In this document: in pieces, positions 33,250-42,541 of the stretch | Numbering within the stretch: position 1 is the stretch's first letter | How the letters are laid out: each line of letters starts with the position of its first letter | Assembly: GCA_035370465.1 (NCBI GenBank) | Contig: DAOOVW010000004.1 | Coordinates: forward strand, 1 to 51,906 | Direction: 5' to 3' | Source of the DNA: a bacterium | Lineage (GTDB): Bacteria; Ratteibacteria; UBA8468; B48-G9; JAFGKM01 | DNA: 51,906 bases | Notes under the pieces: generated by a model | The model's input: the letters and a program-made list of their open reading frames with translations, nothing else | Told to the model about the DNA's origin: nothing | Database searches by the model: none | Translations under genes and position numbers: made by a program

Positions 33250-33307
33250 GTTGCCGGGTAAAACACCCGGCAACTATCTAATTCTCATAAACATTAGATG
33301 AAAGTTG
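33250..33307 (+). terminator. Two overlapping, mutually exclusive hairpins after the cold-shock gene
   Basis: Hairpin 1 has perfect 10-bp GC-rich arms GTTGCCGGGT (33250-33259) and ACCCGGCAAC (33265-33274). Hairpin 2 pairs CAACTATCTAAT (33271-33282) with ATTAGATGAAAGTTG (33293-33307). They share the bases CAAC (33271-33274), so both cannot form fully at once. Hairpin 1 is probably the terminator of the cold-shock gene, although no T-tract follows. Confidence 0.55.
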
Positions 33308-33313
33308 CTGTGA

Positions 33314-34930
33314 ATGAAAAAGTGGATTATTTTATTTTTGTCTGCTGGTATTTTATATGGAGAAGTTGATTATTTGAATATGGGGCTTGTTGCTCACCAA
33401 AAAGGACTTTATAATCTTTCCAATACACAACTTGAAAAATATATTCAACAAAATCCAGATGGTCAATATCTTGATTATGCATACCTTCTTTATGCAAAAA
33501 ATTTAATAAACCTCGGAAAATTTGAAGAAAGCAAGGAAAAATTAACCTTTTTAATTGAAAATTTTCCCCAATCACAATATCTAAAAGATGCTTATACATA
33601 CACAATTCTTGTTTGTCTTGAACTTTCTGAATTAAACACATCATTAGAATTTTATAATGTATATATTAAAAAATGGGGAGAAAATAAAGAAATTGAAAAT
33701 CAAGTGTGTGGTAAACTTATACAAAGAGGAATAGATTCTTTCCAAAAAGGAAACTATAAAAAAGCCATAAAGTGTTTTAATGAAGTTCTGACAATTTCTA
33801 ATGATACATCTTTTTTAGATATTGCTAACTATTATACTGCTTTAATATATTATCAGAAAAATGATTTTTCAAAAGCTAAAGAATTATTTTTGAAAATTAA
33901 AGGAGAAAATAGCAAGATATTGCCTGATGTTTATCTTAAAATTGGTGACTGTTATCTTAATTTGAAGGACTATAATGAGGCAAAAAGATATTACGAAAAA
34001 GTAGTAAGCACCTATCCTGAAACAGAAACAGCAAATTGGGCGATGTATCAAATTGCAGTAATTAAAAAGAAAGAAGGAAAATTAAATGAAGGTGAATTAA
34101 TATTAAATAGAATAAAAACAAATGATAATGACTTAAAATTACAGATATTACAAACACTTTCTGAAATTTATATATTAGAAGAAAAATGGACTGATGCTGA
34201 AAAAACAATTCTTGAAATTTTTCAGCAATTCCCTTCTGAAAAAAATCCTGCCAATTATATAAAACTTGCCTTTATAAATTTCAATATGAAAAATATGGAA
34301 AATTCTATTTCATACTTCAATTCAGCACTTAATTTGAACCCTTCTGATGAATTAAAAGAAAAGATATATTTTGGACTTGGCTATACATACTATTTAAACG
34401 GAGATATAGAAAAGTCCTTTTCTTTCTGGGAAAAGATAGAAAAACAATTTCCTGAAAGTAGTTTTTTACCAGAGATATATTATATAAAAGGGAAAAAATA
34501 TTTTGATATGAAAGAATTTACAAAAAGTGAAAAATATCTTAAAAATTTAGTTGAAAATTACAAAGAAAGTTCTTTTATAACTCAGGCAATTCCCCTTCTT
34601 ATTCAAATATACATAGAAGAAGGGAATTATAAAAAAGCAGAAGAAATATGTCAGGAAGTTAAAAATAAAAATGAAGAGATTAACTTTCTTTATGGGAAAA
34701 CTCTATATCTAACAAAAGAATACGAAAAAGCAAAGTATATATTTGAAACAACAGATATAAAAAATCCTCAATTTAAAGTTGAATCCCTGTACTATCTTGC
34801 TCAAATTTATCTTTATGAAGGGAAAGAAGAAAAAGGTAAAGAAAAATTGCTTGAAATAGTTACTTATTATCCTCAATTTAAAGAATTTTATGAAAAAGCA
34901 GAGAAACAATTAAAAAAATATGAAAAATGA
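33314..34930 (+). CDS. Secreted TPR-repeat protein
   Basis: A 538-aa protein with a cleavable signal peptide (MKKWIILFLSAGILYG) followed by about a dozen tetratricopeptide-like repeats, e.g. YTALIYYQKNDFSKAKELF, DVYLKIGDCYLNLKDYNEA and FGLGYTYYLNGDIEKSF. It resembles the BamD/YbgF/CpoB style of periplasmic TPR proteins. The last codons overlap the ATG of the outer-membrane barrel gene (AAATGA), and exbB follows, so it probably acts in the periplasm as a scaffold for that system. The ribosome-binding site is weak and the start lies immediately after an alternative-hairpin region. Confidence 0.8.
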   Translation: MKKWIILFLSAGILYGEVDYLNMGLVAHQKGLYNLSNTQLEKYIQQNPDGQYLDYAYLLYAKNLINLGKFEESKEKLTFLIENFPQSQYLKDAYTYTILVCLELSELNTSLEFYNVYIKKWGENKEIENQVCGKLIQRGIDSFQKGNYKKAIKCFNEVLTISNDTSFLDIANYYTALIYYQKNDFSKAKELFLKIKGENSKILPDVYLKIGDCYLNLKDYNEAKRYYEKVVSTYPETETANWAMYQIAVIKKKEGKLNEGELILNRIKTNDNDLKLQILQTLSEIYILEEKWTDAEKTILEIFQQFPSEKNPANYIKLAFINFNMKNMENSISYFNSALNLNPSDELKEKIYFGLGYTYYLNGDIEKSFSFWEKIEKQFPESSFLPEIYYIKGKKYFDMKEFTKSEKYLKNLVENYKESSFITQAIPLLIQIYIEEGNYKKAEEICQEVKNKNEEINFLYGKTLYLTKEYEKAKYIFETTDIKNPQFKVESLYYLAQIYLYEGKEEKGKEKLLEIVTYYPQFKEFYEKAEKQLKKYEK

Positions 34931-36351
34931 AAAAATTTTTTCTATTTATATTTTTATCATCTTTTCTTTTTGCAGAAGAAATAAAATTACCAGAAGAAAA
35001 AATAGTTGGTGAAAGTAAGGAAATAATAAAAACAAAAATTTTTATCTTTTCACCACAAACCGAGGAAATAACTTTCCCAGAAATAGAAATGCCAGAAATA
35101 AAAATACCAGAAAAAGAAGTTAAAAAAGAAAAAAAAGAAGAAAAAAAAGAAGAAATAATAAATAAAAATAAAGAAAATAGTATTTTTATATCAGGTGGGA
35201 GTTTTTATACAACTGACTTTAATTTTTCTCATAAGGGAAACAACATTTCTTTTGAAATATATAACAACTATACTGAGGGATTTAGAGAAAATGATGAGGA
35301 ATACTCTTCTGGAATAAACTTTTATAAAAAGGAGGAGAAATATTTAGTTGATATTAATTTGAAAGGTGGAAAGAAAGAATTAACAGGACCTTTATTTTTC
35401 CCTTTCAATATAGATAGAAACTGGTTAAATCTTCAAAGTGGTTTAACTTTCTATCCTGGTGAAAAAACATCCATATCAATTTTTCAAAATTATTATAAAA
35501 TTGATGATTTAAAGACATGTTTTTCATTTTTAGAAATTAAAAATGATTTTGATTATTTTTCTTCAATTTTTTCTTTTAATAGACAGGACTTTTTTCATAA
35601 TTTTTCTCAAAATTCTTTTTCAGAAGGTGTATATTCTGACATAGGAAATACAAAAATAGGAGGGAAAATAAAAGTTATTGAAAATTCAGGGGTAAGATTT
35701 GTTCCATATTTTAAATCCCCTTTAATTGGTGGTCTGAATTTTGAAATTAATGGAATATATAGAATACCAGATTTATGGGAAGATGTAATTAACCATACCT
35801 GGGCAGAGATAAAACAAGAGGAATTAGAACCAGAAGAAGGATATTGGGTTGATTTAGGTTATGAAAATGAAAACGATAGATGGCAATTAAAGACAGGTGG
35901 AAAATATACAGTTTGGAGAAATTTTTATACATGGTCTGATGTTGATAATAATTTCCTATTTCAACCTTTTCCAGAAAAGTTTAATCAATTTACTTTATAT
36001 TTGAACCATTCATTTAGTTTAACAGATAATATAAAGTATTTTTTAGAATGTGAAAAAGCAATTCGTTCAAAAGATATAAATTATTTTCCAGAAAATTCAG
36101 TTAATTCAGGAGTTATTTTAACCTATTTACCATTTATTCTGAAATTATGGACTCAATACAATGGAAAAAGAGTTTCAGATGGTGAACAATTAGACAATTT
36201 TGTTGTTTTAAATTGTGATATAAAATATAAAAAAGGAAATTACCAATTTGGAGTGAAGGTTGAAAACATTACAGATAAAAAATTTTTTGATGTAAGAGGA
36301 TATCCAGGTGAGAGAAGAAAAACATTATTCTATTTTGAATATTATTTTTAG
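34927..36351 (+). CDS. TonB-receptor-like outer-membrane beta-barrel without a plug domain
   Basis: A 474-aa protein with a signal peptide (MKKFFLFIFLSSFLFA). A Pro/Glu/Lys-rich linker follows (about residues 45-85), then roughly 380 residues of alternating aromatic/polar beta strands. The C-terminus, VKVENITDKKFFDVRGYPGERRKTLFYFEYYF, is the TonB-dependent-receptor barrel end, with terminal Phe for BamA recognition. The roughly 120-residue plug domain that blocks and gates such barrels is not visible. The barrel is also shorter than the 22-strand norm. It overlaps the TPR gene and is followed by exbB eight bases later. It may be a plugless channel, or its plug function may be supplied by another protein. 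Confidence 0.7.
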   Translation: MKKFFLFIFLSSFLFAEEIKLPEEKIVGESKEIIKTKIFIFSPQTEEITFPEIEMPEIKIPEKEVKKEKKEEKKEEIINKNKENSIFISGGSFYTTDFNFSHKGNNISFEIYNNYTEGFRENDEEYSSGINFYKKEEKYLVDINLKGGKKELTGPLFFPFNIDRNWLNLQSGLTFYPGEKTSISIFQNYYKIDDLKTCFSFLEIKNDFDYFSSIFSFNRQDFFHNFSQNSFSEGVYSDIGNTKIGGKIKVIENSGVRFVPYFKSPLIGGLNFEINGIYRIPDLWEDVINHTWAEIKQEELEPEEGYWVDLGYENENDRWQLKTGGKYTVWRNFYTWSDVDNNFLFQPFPEKFNQFTLYLNHSFSLTDNIKYFLECEKAIRSKDINYFPENSVNSGVILTYLPFILKLWTQYNGKRVSDGEQLDNFVVLNCDIKYKKGNYQFGVKVENITDKKFFDVRGYPGERRKTLFYFEYYF

Positions 36352-36359
36352 GAGGAAAA

Positions 36360-36995
36360 ATGAGTTTGTGGGAACTATTACTTAAAGGTGGAGTTATAAT
36401 AATTCCGATTGTTTTTTGTGGTGTTTTAACAATAGGTATAATTATTGAGCGACTGATATCTCTTAAAAATGCAGAAATTGATAATGAAAAATTTATAAGT
36501 GAAATTGAAAACACTTTAAGAAGAAGAAAAATAAAAGAAGCAATAGACCTATGTGAAAAAAATGATAACCCAGTTCCAAGAATTATTAAAGCAGGACTTT
36601 TAAAAATTGATAGAAGTAGAGAAGAAGTTAAAGAAAGTATAGAAGATGCAGCAAATCATGAAATACCAAATCTTGAAAAATATTTAGGAATACTTGCAAC
36701 AATTGCAACTGTTTCACCTCTTTTAGGACTGCTTGGGACTGTTACAGGTATGGTAAAGGCATTTATGGTAATTGAAGCAAAAGGAGGGCTTGTTCATCCA
36801 GGTGAACTTGCAGGAGGAATATGGGAAGCACTTCTTACAACAGTTGTAGGGCTTGTTGTAGCAATACCTGCATATCTTGCTTATAATTATTTTGTTTCAA
36901 GAGTGAACAATATCGTCCTTGATATGGAAAAAAGCGCAACACGCCTTATTGATATAATTTTTCTTATAAAAGAAGAAGATATTGCAAACAGGTAA
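36360..36995 (+). CDS. exbB: ExbB/TolQ/MotA-family proton channel protein
   Basis: A 211-aa protein with three membrane segments, at about 10-30, 110-135 and 155-180. The family core reads LGILATIATVSPLLGLLGTVTGMVKAF, and GGIWEALLTTVVGLVVAIPAYLAYNYF carries the conserved Thr. ExbB forms the pentameric stator channel that harvests proton (or sodium) motive force with ExbD to drive TonB or related systems. An AGGAGG ribosome-binding site precedes the ATG. ExbD and TonB do not follow: the next gene lies on the opposite strand. The complex must therefore draw partners from elsewhere. Confidence 0.93.
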   Translation: MSLWELLLKGGVIIIPIVFCGVLTIGIIIERLISLKNAEIDNEKFISEIENTLRRRKIKEAIDLCEKNDNPVPRIIKAGLLKIDRSREEVKESIEDAANHEIPNLEKYLGILATIATVSPLLGLLGTVTGMVKAFMVIEAKGGLVHPGELAGGIWEALLTTVVGLVVAIPAYLAYNYFVSRVNNIVLDMEKSATRLIDIIFLIKEEDIANR

Positions 36996-37155
36996 AAATA
37001 TAGGTAAATAATACCTCAGTGAAACCCTTTATGCATAGACACAAAGAAAACAATAAAAGCCCATCTTTTTTCTTGTAATACTAAAGAAGAAAATGATTAT
37101 TTTTTGAAGGTAATATATTAAATACTTTAAATGCAACTTAAGAGAAACCCTTTAT

Positions 37156-39093
37156 TTATGTGAATTGACGAAAATCTAACCATGCTGGTGGTGAAAATTT
37201 TTCTCGTACCATCTTTTTAAGATTCTCATCAATAGGGATATTTTCTGTTTTTGCAATACGCCTTTCGTGCATTTCAAACCATATATCAGTAAGAATTTGT
37301 TCTCCTTCCCGTATATCCGGAATTGAAGGTCTGCTTTTGAGAATTTCCTCAACTCGTTCCAAATTATTTTGTTTCAGAGCAACCTGTGCTTCTATAATTT
37401 TTATTCTTCCATAATTGCGTATCTCAGAAGATAAATTATTTATAATTTTCAGTATCCCTTCGTATTTCTCCAGTTTAATTAAAACATTACAACACTCTAC
37501 AATTAAATCAACTACATCCGGTGCCATTTCAACTGCTTTTATTAACAAATCACCTGCTTCCTCAATATGGTTATTTTTTCTCGCTAATATTCCTAAATTA
37601 CGATATACCAAGGCAGATGGTTCTCGTTCCAATGATTTTTCCCACGAGTTTTTTGCTTTTTCAAAATTCCCCTGGCTATAATACATAATTCCAAGATGTA
37701 ACCATGACAACCAGTGGTCATTTTGGGGATGTTTAACTGCTTTTTCAAGAATATCTTGCCATTGTTTTTGAATCATCCATCCGTAAATTTTCTCTTTTGG
37801 AGAGACATAAGGGACTAAACCGCTTATCAACAATTCAAGATACATTTCCTGTTCTTTTTTCAAACTAACATCATCAAATATCAATGCTTTTGAACAAAAA
37901 GATGGTTCATTATATTTTTCTCTTCTTATTCGCTCTAAAGTACCCCAACCAGAACCTCTCTGTATAATCTCATCAGGAGTTTTGTTTGCCATTTTTGTTG
38001 TCTCTTTAAGTATTAAGTCCAATTTATTTTCTGGCATTAAACTTTTAATTTTTTTATCTACTGAATTATATGCCTCTTTCCAATTTTTGCCATGGACTAC
38101 TTCTGGAGTACATTCCATAAGACCGTATGCTTCTAACCATGCCCATTCAGCACCAGCAGGCATCTGTATATATTCCGATTGAGTTTGAGTCAAACCTGCC
38201 TGAATTTCAATATAAGCTGACCCAGGAACAGATAAAAATTCCTGCCAGGACCTTCCACCTTTATGCATCCCCCATACAAAAAGTTTTCTTCCATAAAGTC
38301 TTTTAGTAGATGTTTGTATAAGTCCTTTTCCCTCTTTGTCAAGAGAAGTTATCCATGGTTGTGACTCTGGTTTGATATAGTAAAAGCTATCTGCTGAGTG
38401 GTTGAAATTAACTGGGTAAGATAAATCAATACCATCAATAGCCCCATCAGGAGACATAGAAACAATACTTTTATTTCCTTTATAATCCCTTTTAAGAATT
38501 GACTCAGCAGGAACAATTACGCGTGTATCAGGGGTTTCAGGAACTGCTATATTAGACCACCAATACATAGGAACTTCATTTTCATTTGGATTAACTATTT
38601 TCACCCGCACAAATAGGAAATCCGAACCATCTGGTAGAAAAGCATCTATTTGAAAAGGAACCATTCTTACTCGTTCCCATTCATACATCCTTAAAACAGG
38701 AGTTCCATCATCCATTTTTAATTTACTTACATAAAGAGGTGAACAGGTAAAAACAGAATGTCCATGGAGACCTATGTTCCACTCCACACCACCACTGAAC
38801 CACGCATTTCTTATGGCTAAATTACATGGCTGAAAAACAGGATTTGTATAAAGTAGTTCTCTCTTTGCTTTTTTATGAAATAGAGACCAGAGTCTACCAC
38901 CAAACTCTATTAAAAAGGTCGCTTTAAGTATATCGTTTTCAAGAACTACTGTTTTAAACTCAGTTATTTTCTTTTCTCTATTATAATTGTTTTGAAGAGT
39001 ATAGGGTAGACATATATCTAATGGCGGTAATGGACTATCTGGACCAAGTTTTGCAGCAGGCATAATGTAATTTTCTAATCTTAACTCACTCAT
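37156..39093 (-). CDS. DUF5107 and TPR-repeat protein
   Basis: A 645-aa protein without a signal peptide. The first roughly 330 residues match the DUF5107 type seen in polysaccharide-degrading bacteria (FGGRLWSLFHKKAKRELLY, NAWFSGGVEWNIGLHGHS, FVWGMHKGGRSWQEFLS), related in fold to galactose mutarotase-like beta-sandwiches that accompany glycosidases. Residues about 430-620 are TPR repeats (WLHLGIMYYSQGNFEKAKN, YRNLGILARKNNHIEEAG). A carbohydrate-related role is inferred; a GH35 enzyme is encoded 7 kb away. It stands alone downstream of radA on the same strand with a 22-base gap, so read-through from radA is possible. Confidence 0.75.
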   Translation of the reverse strand: MSELRLENYIMPAAKLGPDSPLPPLDICLPYTLQNNYNREKKITEFKTVVLENDILKATFLIEFGGRLWSLFHKKAKRELLYTNPVFQPCNLAIRNAWFSGGVEWNIGLHGHSVFTCSPLYVSKLKMDDGTPVLRMYEWERVRMVPFQIDAFLPDGSDFLFVRVKIVNPNENEVPMYWWSNIAVPETPDTRVIVPAESILKRDYKGNKSIVSMSPDGAIDGIDLSYPVNFNHSADSFYYIKPESQPWITSLDKEGKGLIQTSTKRLYGRKLFVWGMHKGGRSWQEFLSVPGSAYIEIQAGLTQTQSEYIQMPAGAEWAWLEAYGLMECTPEVVHGKNWKEAYNSVDKKIKSLMPENKLDLILKETTKMANKTPDEIIQRGSGWGTLERIRREKYNEPSFCSKALIFDDVSLKKEQEMYLELLISGLVPYVSPKEKIYGWMIQKQWQDILEKAVKHPQNDHWLSWLHLGIMYYSQGNFEKAKNSWEKSLEREPSALVYRNLGILARKNNHIEEAGDLLIKAVEMAPDVVDLIVECCNVLIKLEKYEGILKIINNLSSEIRNYGRIKIIEAQVALKQNNLERVEEILKSRPSIPDIREGEQILTDIWFEMHERRIAKTENIPIDENLKKMVREKFSPPAWLDFRQFT

Positions 39094-39115
39094 TTTTTAA
39101 CTCCATAATAGATTT

Positions 39116-40465
39116 TTAAATTGAAAAAGAAAAATCTAAACATTCTTTCAGCCATTTTACACCTATCAAATTCATATTTTTTATTTCTTTTACTTCTTTA
39201 ATGTTGCTTTCAGGAATAATTGCCCTTTCAAATCTAAGACGGGAGCATTCTTTTATTCTTGATATTATCTGCCCAACAGGTCTTATTTCACCAGTCAAAG
39301 CAATTTCACCTATAAAAATAGTATTTTCAGCAGGAGATACATCTTTGAAAGAAGAAATAGCCGAAATTGCAACTGCAAGGTCTGAACCTGTTTCTGTAAT
39401 TTTGAAACCACCACCTACATTCATAAAAACATCATAAGTTGAAAAATTAAAGTTAAGTTTTTTTTCAAGAACTGCAAGAACAAGAGAAATTCTATTATAA
39501 TCAAGTCCTGTTACTGCTCTTTTGGGAATTCCATAATAAGTTGGAGTGATAAGTGATTGAATCTCTACAATAATTGTTCTTTTCCCTTCCTGAGATGGGA
39601 AAAAAACAGCACCTGGAAGTGTTTTTCTGTCCTGGGATAAAAAAATTGTTGATGCATCAGGTATTTCCTCCAATCCATCTTCTTCCATTGAAAATACACC
39701 AATTTCATCAGTTGGACCAAATCTATTTTTTATTGCTCTTAAAATTCTTAAATTTGTTTTTGTCTCGCCCTCAAAATACAAAACAGTATCAACCATATGT
39801 TCAAGTAATTTTGGTCCTGCAATTATCCCTTCTTTTGTAATATGTCCTATTATAAATGTTGATATATTTTTTCTTTTTGTGTAATTGAAAAGAAAATTTG
39901 CATTTTCTTTAACCTGAGTTACAGAACCAGGAGTTGTTGGAATATCAGGGTTGTAAAGTGTCTGAATAGAATCAATTACTAAAAAATCTGGTTTCATTTT
40001 TTCAAGAGCATTTTTAACAGAATTTATATCATTTGAAGAAAGAATATATAAATTGTCAAAATTTATTTTTATTCTCTCACATCTTAATTTTATTTGATTT
40101 TCTGATTCTTCTCCACTTACATAAAGAACCTTCATATTTGAATTTGAGATTATTCCTGAAATTGTAAGAAGTAAAGTTGATTTTCCAACTCCTGGATTAC
40201 CTGCAATTAAAATAAAACTTCCTGGAACAACACCTCCGCCTAATACCCTATCAAATTCCTCTATTTTTGTTTTTATTCTTGGTTGTTGCTCAATTTTAAT
40301 TTCTGTTATCTTTTTTGGTTGTATTATTCCTTCCTGTTGTATTTTTGTTTTTATATTGACTTCCTGAATAAAAGTATTCCAATTGCCACAGTCAGGACAT
40401 CTTCCAAGCCATCTAATTGATTGGTACCCACATTCAGAACAAACATACATTGTCTTTTCTTTCAT
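39116..40465 (-). CDS. radA: DNA repair protein RadA (Sms)
   Basis: A 449-aa RecA-like branch-migration ATPase. The N-terminal zinc finger has C9/C12/C23/C26 (CSECGYQSIRWLGRCPDC). The Walker A motif is GNPGVGKST, and the RadA-specific KNRFG motif appears in AIKNRFGPTDEIGVF. The C-terminal Lon-like domain contains DLAVAISAISSFKD and GEIALTGEIRPV. RadA processes recombination intermediates. It has an AGGTGA ribosome-binding site. A 242-base gap with a 72-bp repeat and a hairpin separates it from mlaD, so it probably has its own promoter. Confidence 0.96.
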   Translation of the reverse strand: MKEKTMYVCSECGYQSIRWLGRCPDCGNWNTFIQEVNIKTKIQQEGIIQPKKITEIKIEQQPRIKTKIEEFDRVLGGGVVPGSFILIAGNPGVGKSTLLLTISGIISNSNMKVLYVSGEESENQIKLRCERIKINFDNLYILSSNDINSVKNALEKMKPDFLVIDSIQTLYNPDIPTTPGSVTQVKENANFLFNYTKRKNISTFIIGHITKEGIIAGPKLLEHMVDTVLYFEGETKTNLRILRAIKNRFGPTDEIGVFSMEEDGLEEIPDASTIFLSQDRKTLPGAVFFPSQEGKRTIIVEIQSLITPTYYGIPKRAVTGLDYNRISLVLAVLEKKLNFNFSTYDVFMNVGGGFKITETGSDLAVAISAISSFKDVSPAENTIFIGEIALTGEIRPVGQIISRIKECSRLRFERAIIPESNIKEVKEIKNMNLIGVKWLKECLDFSFSI

Positions 40466-40555
40466 TTATCACCTATTAGTATTTAAGACACAAAGAGTAT
40501 ATTGCTGTGTCCACTAAACTTTTTGGTGGATATAAAATAAAATTCCCCATACCTC

Positions 40556-40627
40556 GTTGTGCTATCTGGGAGACGATGACGTACCAATTCTAAGGCACAA
40601 GGTAAGCAACTTTAGTCGGTTTTACAA
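40556..40627 (-). repeat. 72-bp dispersed repeat, copy B
   Basis: Bases 40556-40627, running from GTTGTGCTATCTGGGAGACG to GTCGGTTTTACAA, match the reverse complement of 22172-22243 along the full length with about ten mismatches. The surrounding gap (40466-40707) is otherwise AT-rich with one hairpin. The copy has no coding potential. Confidence 0.8.
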
Positions 40628-40656
40628 AGAAGCATAGGGGAATGTATTTGGAACTT

Positions 40657-40687
40657 AATACTTTTAGTTCCTTTGGAACTGAGTATT
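40657..40687 (-). terminator. Hairpin downstream of mlaD
   Basis: AATACT...AGTTCC and GGAACT...AGTATT form a stem with a 3-base loop (AGTTCC at 40666-40671, GGAACT at 40675-40680) extended by outer pairing across a small asymmetric internal loop. It lies 20 bases after the end of the rpsF-to-mlaD transcription unit and is a candidate terminator. It is followed by only a few T residues. Confidence 0.45.
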
Positions 40688-40707
40688 TGTATTGCTTCTA
40701 TGTAAAA

Positions 40708-41805
40708 TTATCTACCCCTAAAGAATAATTTCCAGGGATGTGCTTTTATATCTTTAATTAAACCAAGAACTTCATTATATAACTCATCACTTTTAACAAA
40801 TTTTCCGATACTTCCCTGTCCTTCATTCACATAGTTAAAGAGAGAATTTATGTTTTCTGTAATATCTGTAAAACTTTCTGCCGATTCTTTCAGTTTTAGA
40901 GTCGTATCCTGTAAATATTCCATTTCTACTTTTATCTGATTTAATAGGTTCTCTTCGTTCATAATTTGAGCAATAAGTCCTTTATTTTGTAAATTTTCAA
41001 AAAATGTATTTATTTCATCTGCTGTACTTCCTATTTTGACAACTGTTTCTTCTATATCCTGAGATGTTTTTGCAAATTTTCTTATTTCTTTGCTTGTTTT
41101 TTCAATTTCATCTTTACTTGTAAGAATAAGAAAATTCGTATTATTAATTAGTTCTTCTATTTTTGGAGAATTTTTTGTTATAATATCCCTTATTTCTAAG
41201 TTTGTTTTATCCACTGATGTGGAAAGGTCATCAACTTTGCTTAAAACTGAATTCATTTGTTTAACCGCTAAAGAGGTATCACCTATTATTTCTTTAACAT
41301 TTTTTTGAATTTCTATATCAGATGTTAACTTTCTTAAATCAACTAAAACATTATTTAAATTCAAAATTATATCCTGCCCAATTGTTGCAAATTGCTCTAA
41401 TGATATAGGATTTACTCCTTCAATAATTTCTCCAGCAGCTAAATATTGTTGTTCTGACGAAGGGATAATTTCAACATACTTTTCTCCTATTATTCCTAAT
41501 GTTCTGATTGTTATAACACTTCCTTTCCCCACTTTTACATTTCTCCTTAATGTTAAAGTAACCAAAACTTTTGGTCTTTCCTTTGCAAGAATTTGAATAT
41601 TTTTAACTTCTCCAACCATTACTCCACTTAATCTAACAGGAGAACTAATATCAAGTCCACCAATATAGTCAAACATAACTCCAATTTCATAAGTTCTCCA
41701 TTGTCCTTTTTTTGTTTGACTGAAAATAAATATAAAAATTAACAAAATTGTAATTATCGCAAACAACCCAACTTTAAATTCAAGTGATAGGTTTCTTTTA
41801 TTCAT
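40708..41805 (-). CDS. mlaD: MlaD/MCE-domain lipid transport protein
   Basis: A 365-aa protein. One N-terminal membrane anchor (about 11-29) precedes an MCE domain (about 36-110: GLDISSPVRLSGVMVGEVKNI, VTIRTLGIIGEKYVEI). The remaining 230 residues are a long predicted coiled coil, longer than E. coli MlaD (183 aa) and closer to the extended MCE proteins of mycobacteria and other lineages that bridge the envelope. With MlaE and MlaF it forms the phospholipid ABC transporter. The start at 41805 overlaps the end of mlaF by eight bases. It is the last gene of the operon. Confidence 0.85.
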   Translation of the reverse strand: MNKRNLSLEFKVGLFAIITILLIFIFIFSQTKKGQWRTYEIGVMFDYIGGLDISSPVRLSGVMVGEVKNIQILAKERPKVLVTLTLRRNVKVGKGSVITIRTLGIIGEKYVEIIPSSEQQYLAAGEIIEGVNPISLEQFATIGQDIILNLNNVLVDLRKLTSDIEIQKNVKEIIGDTSLAVKQMNSVLSKVDDLSTSVDKTNLEIRDIITKNSPKIEELINNTNFLILTSKDEIEKTSKEIRKFAKTSQDIEETVVKIGSTADEINTFFENLQNKGLIAQIMNEENLLNQIKVEMEYLQDTTLKLKESAESFTDITENINSLFNYVNEGQGSIGKFVKSDELYNEVLGLIKDIKAHPWKLFFRGR

Positions 41806-42541
41806 TTTTACCCTCCATTTCAACAAAACTTCTAATTAACGGGTGATTACTTTTTTCTCTAAGAAAATCAAAAGTTCCAATTTCAACAATTTTCCCATTT
41901 TCAACAAGTCCAATTCTATCAGATATTTCTCTTGCTAATTTAATATCATGTGTAACTATTACATCAGTAGTATTGAATTTTAAATGAATTTTTTTCATAA
42001 GAGAAGTTATATTTGAACTTGTTATTGGGTCAAGTCCTGTTGTTGGTTCATCATAAAATAAAATTTCTGGTCTTGAAATTAATGCTCTTGCAATTGAGAC
42101 CCTTTTTTTCATTCCTCCTGAAAGTTGTTCAGGCATAAGGTCCTCAACTCCTTCAAGTCCAACATTTTCAAGAACTTCAATAGCCATTTTTTTAATTTCC
42201 TCTTTGCTTTTATCTGTATGGTAAAGGTAATAAAAACCAACATTTTCCCATGTAGTAAGAGAATCAAAAAGTGCTGAATTTTGAAAAACCATACCAATTC
42301 TACTTCTTATTTCTCTTATTTTTTCTTCTGGCAAATTTAAAATGTTCTGCCCATTAATAAAAATTTCCCCTTCCACCGGTTCTATAAGTCCAATTATTGT
42401 TTTTATAAGTACTGTTTTCCCACATCCAGAACTTCCAACAAGAACAATTGATTCTCCCTTTTCAACAGAAAGGTTTAACATATCAAGAACAACTTTCGCT
42501 TCAAATACAACTTTTAAGTTCACTACTTTTATTATTTCCAT
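41798..42541 (-). CDS. mlaF: MlaF-type lipid ABC transporter ATPase
   Basis: A 247-aa ABC ATPase with Walker A GSSGCGKT, signature LSGGMKKR, Walker B ILFYDEPTTGLDP and the switch His in VTHD. The MKKR variant after LSGG is characteristic of the Mla/Mkl subfamily that powers MCE lipid transporters. It shares its first base with the last base of mlaE and overlaps mlaD, so all three are co-translated. It works at the cytoplasmic face of the inner membrane. Confidence 0.94.
   Translation of the reverse strand: MEIIKVVNLKVVFEAKVVLDMLNLSVEKGESIVLVGSSGCGKTVLIKTIIGLIEPVEGEIFINGQNILNLPEEKIREIRSRIGMVFQNSALFDSLTTWENVGFYYLYHTDKSKEEIKKMAIEVLENVGLEGVEDLMPEQLSGGMKKRVSIARALISRPEILFYDEPTTGLDPITSSNITSLMKKIHLKFNTTDVIVTHDIKLAREISDRIGLVENGKIVEIGTFDFLREKSNHPLIRSFVEMEGKNE

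Noticed and set aside
37021..37155. 12-bp direct repeat GAAACCCTTTAT at 37021 and 37144
   Set aside because: Too short, with nothing mobile-like between the copies; a chance or minor regulatory repeat.
40511..40529. Small hairpin CCACTAAACTTTTTGGTGG upstream of radA
   Set aside because: It relies on a G-T pair in a short AT-rich stem and shows no link to a known element.
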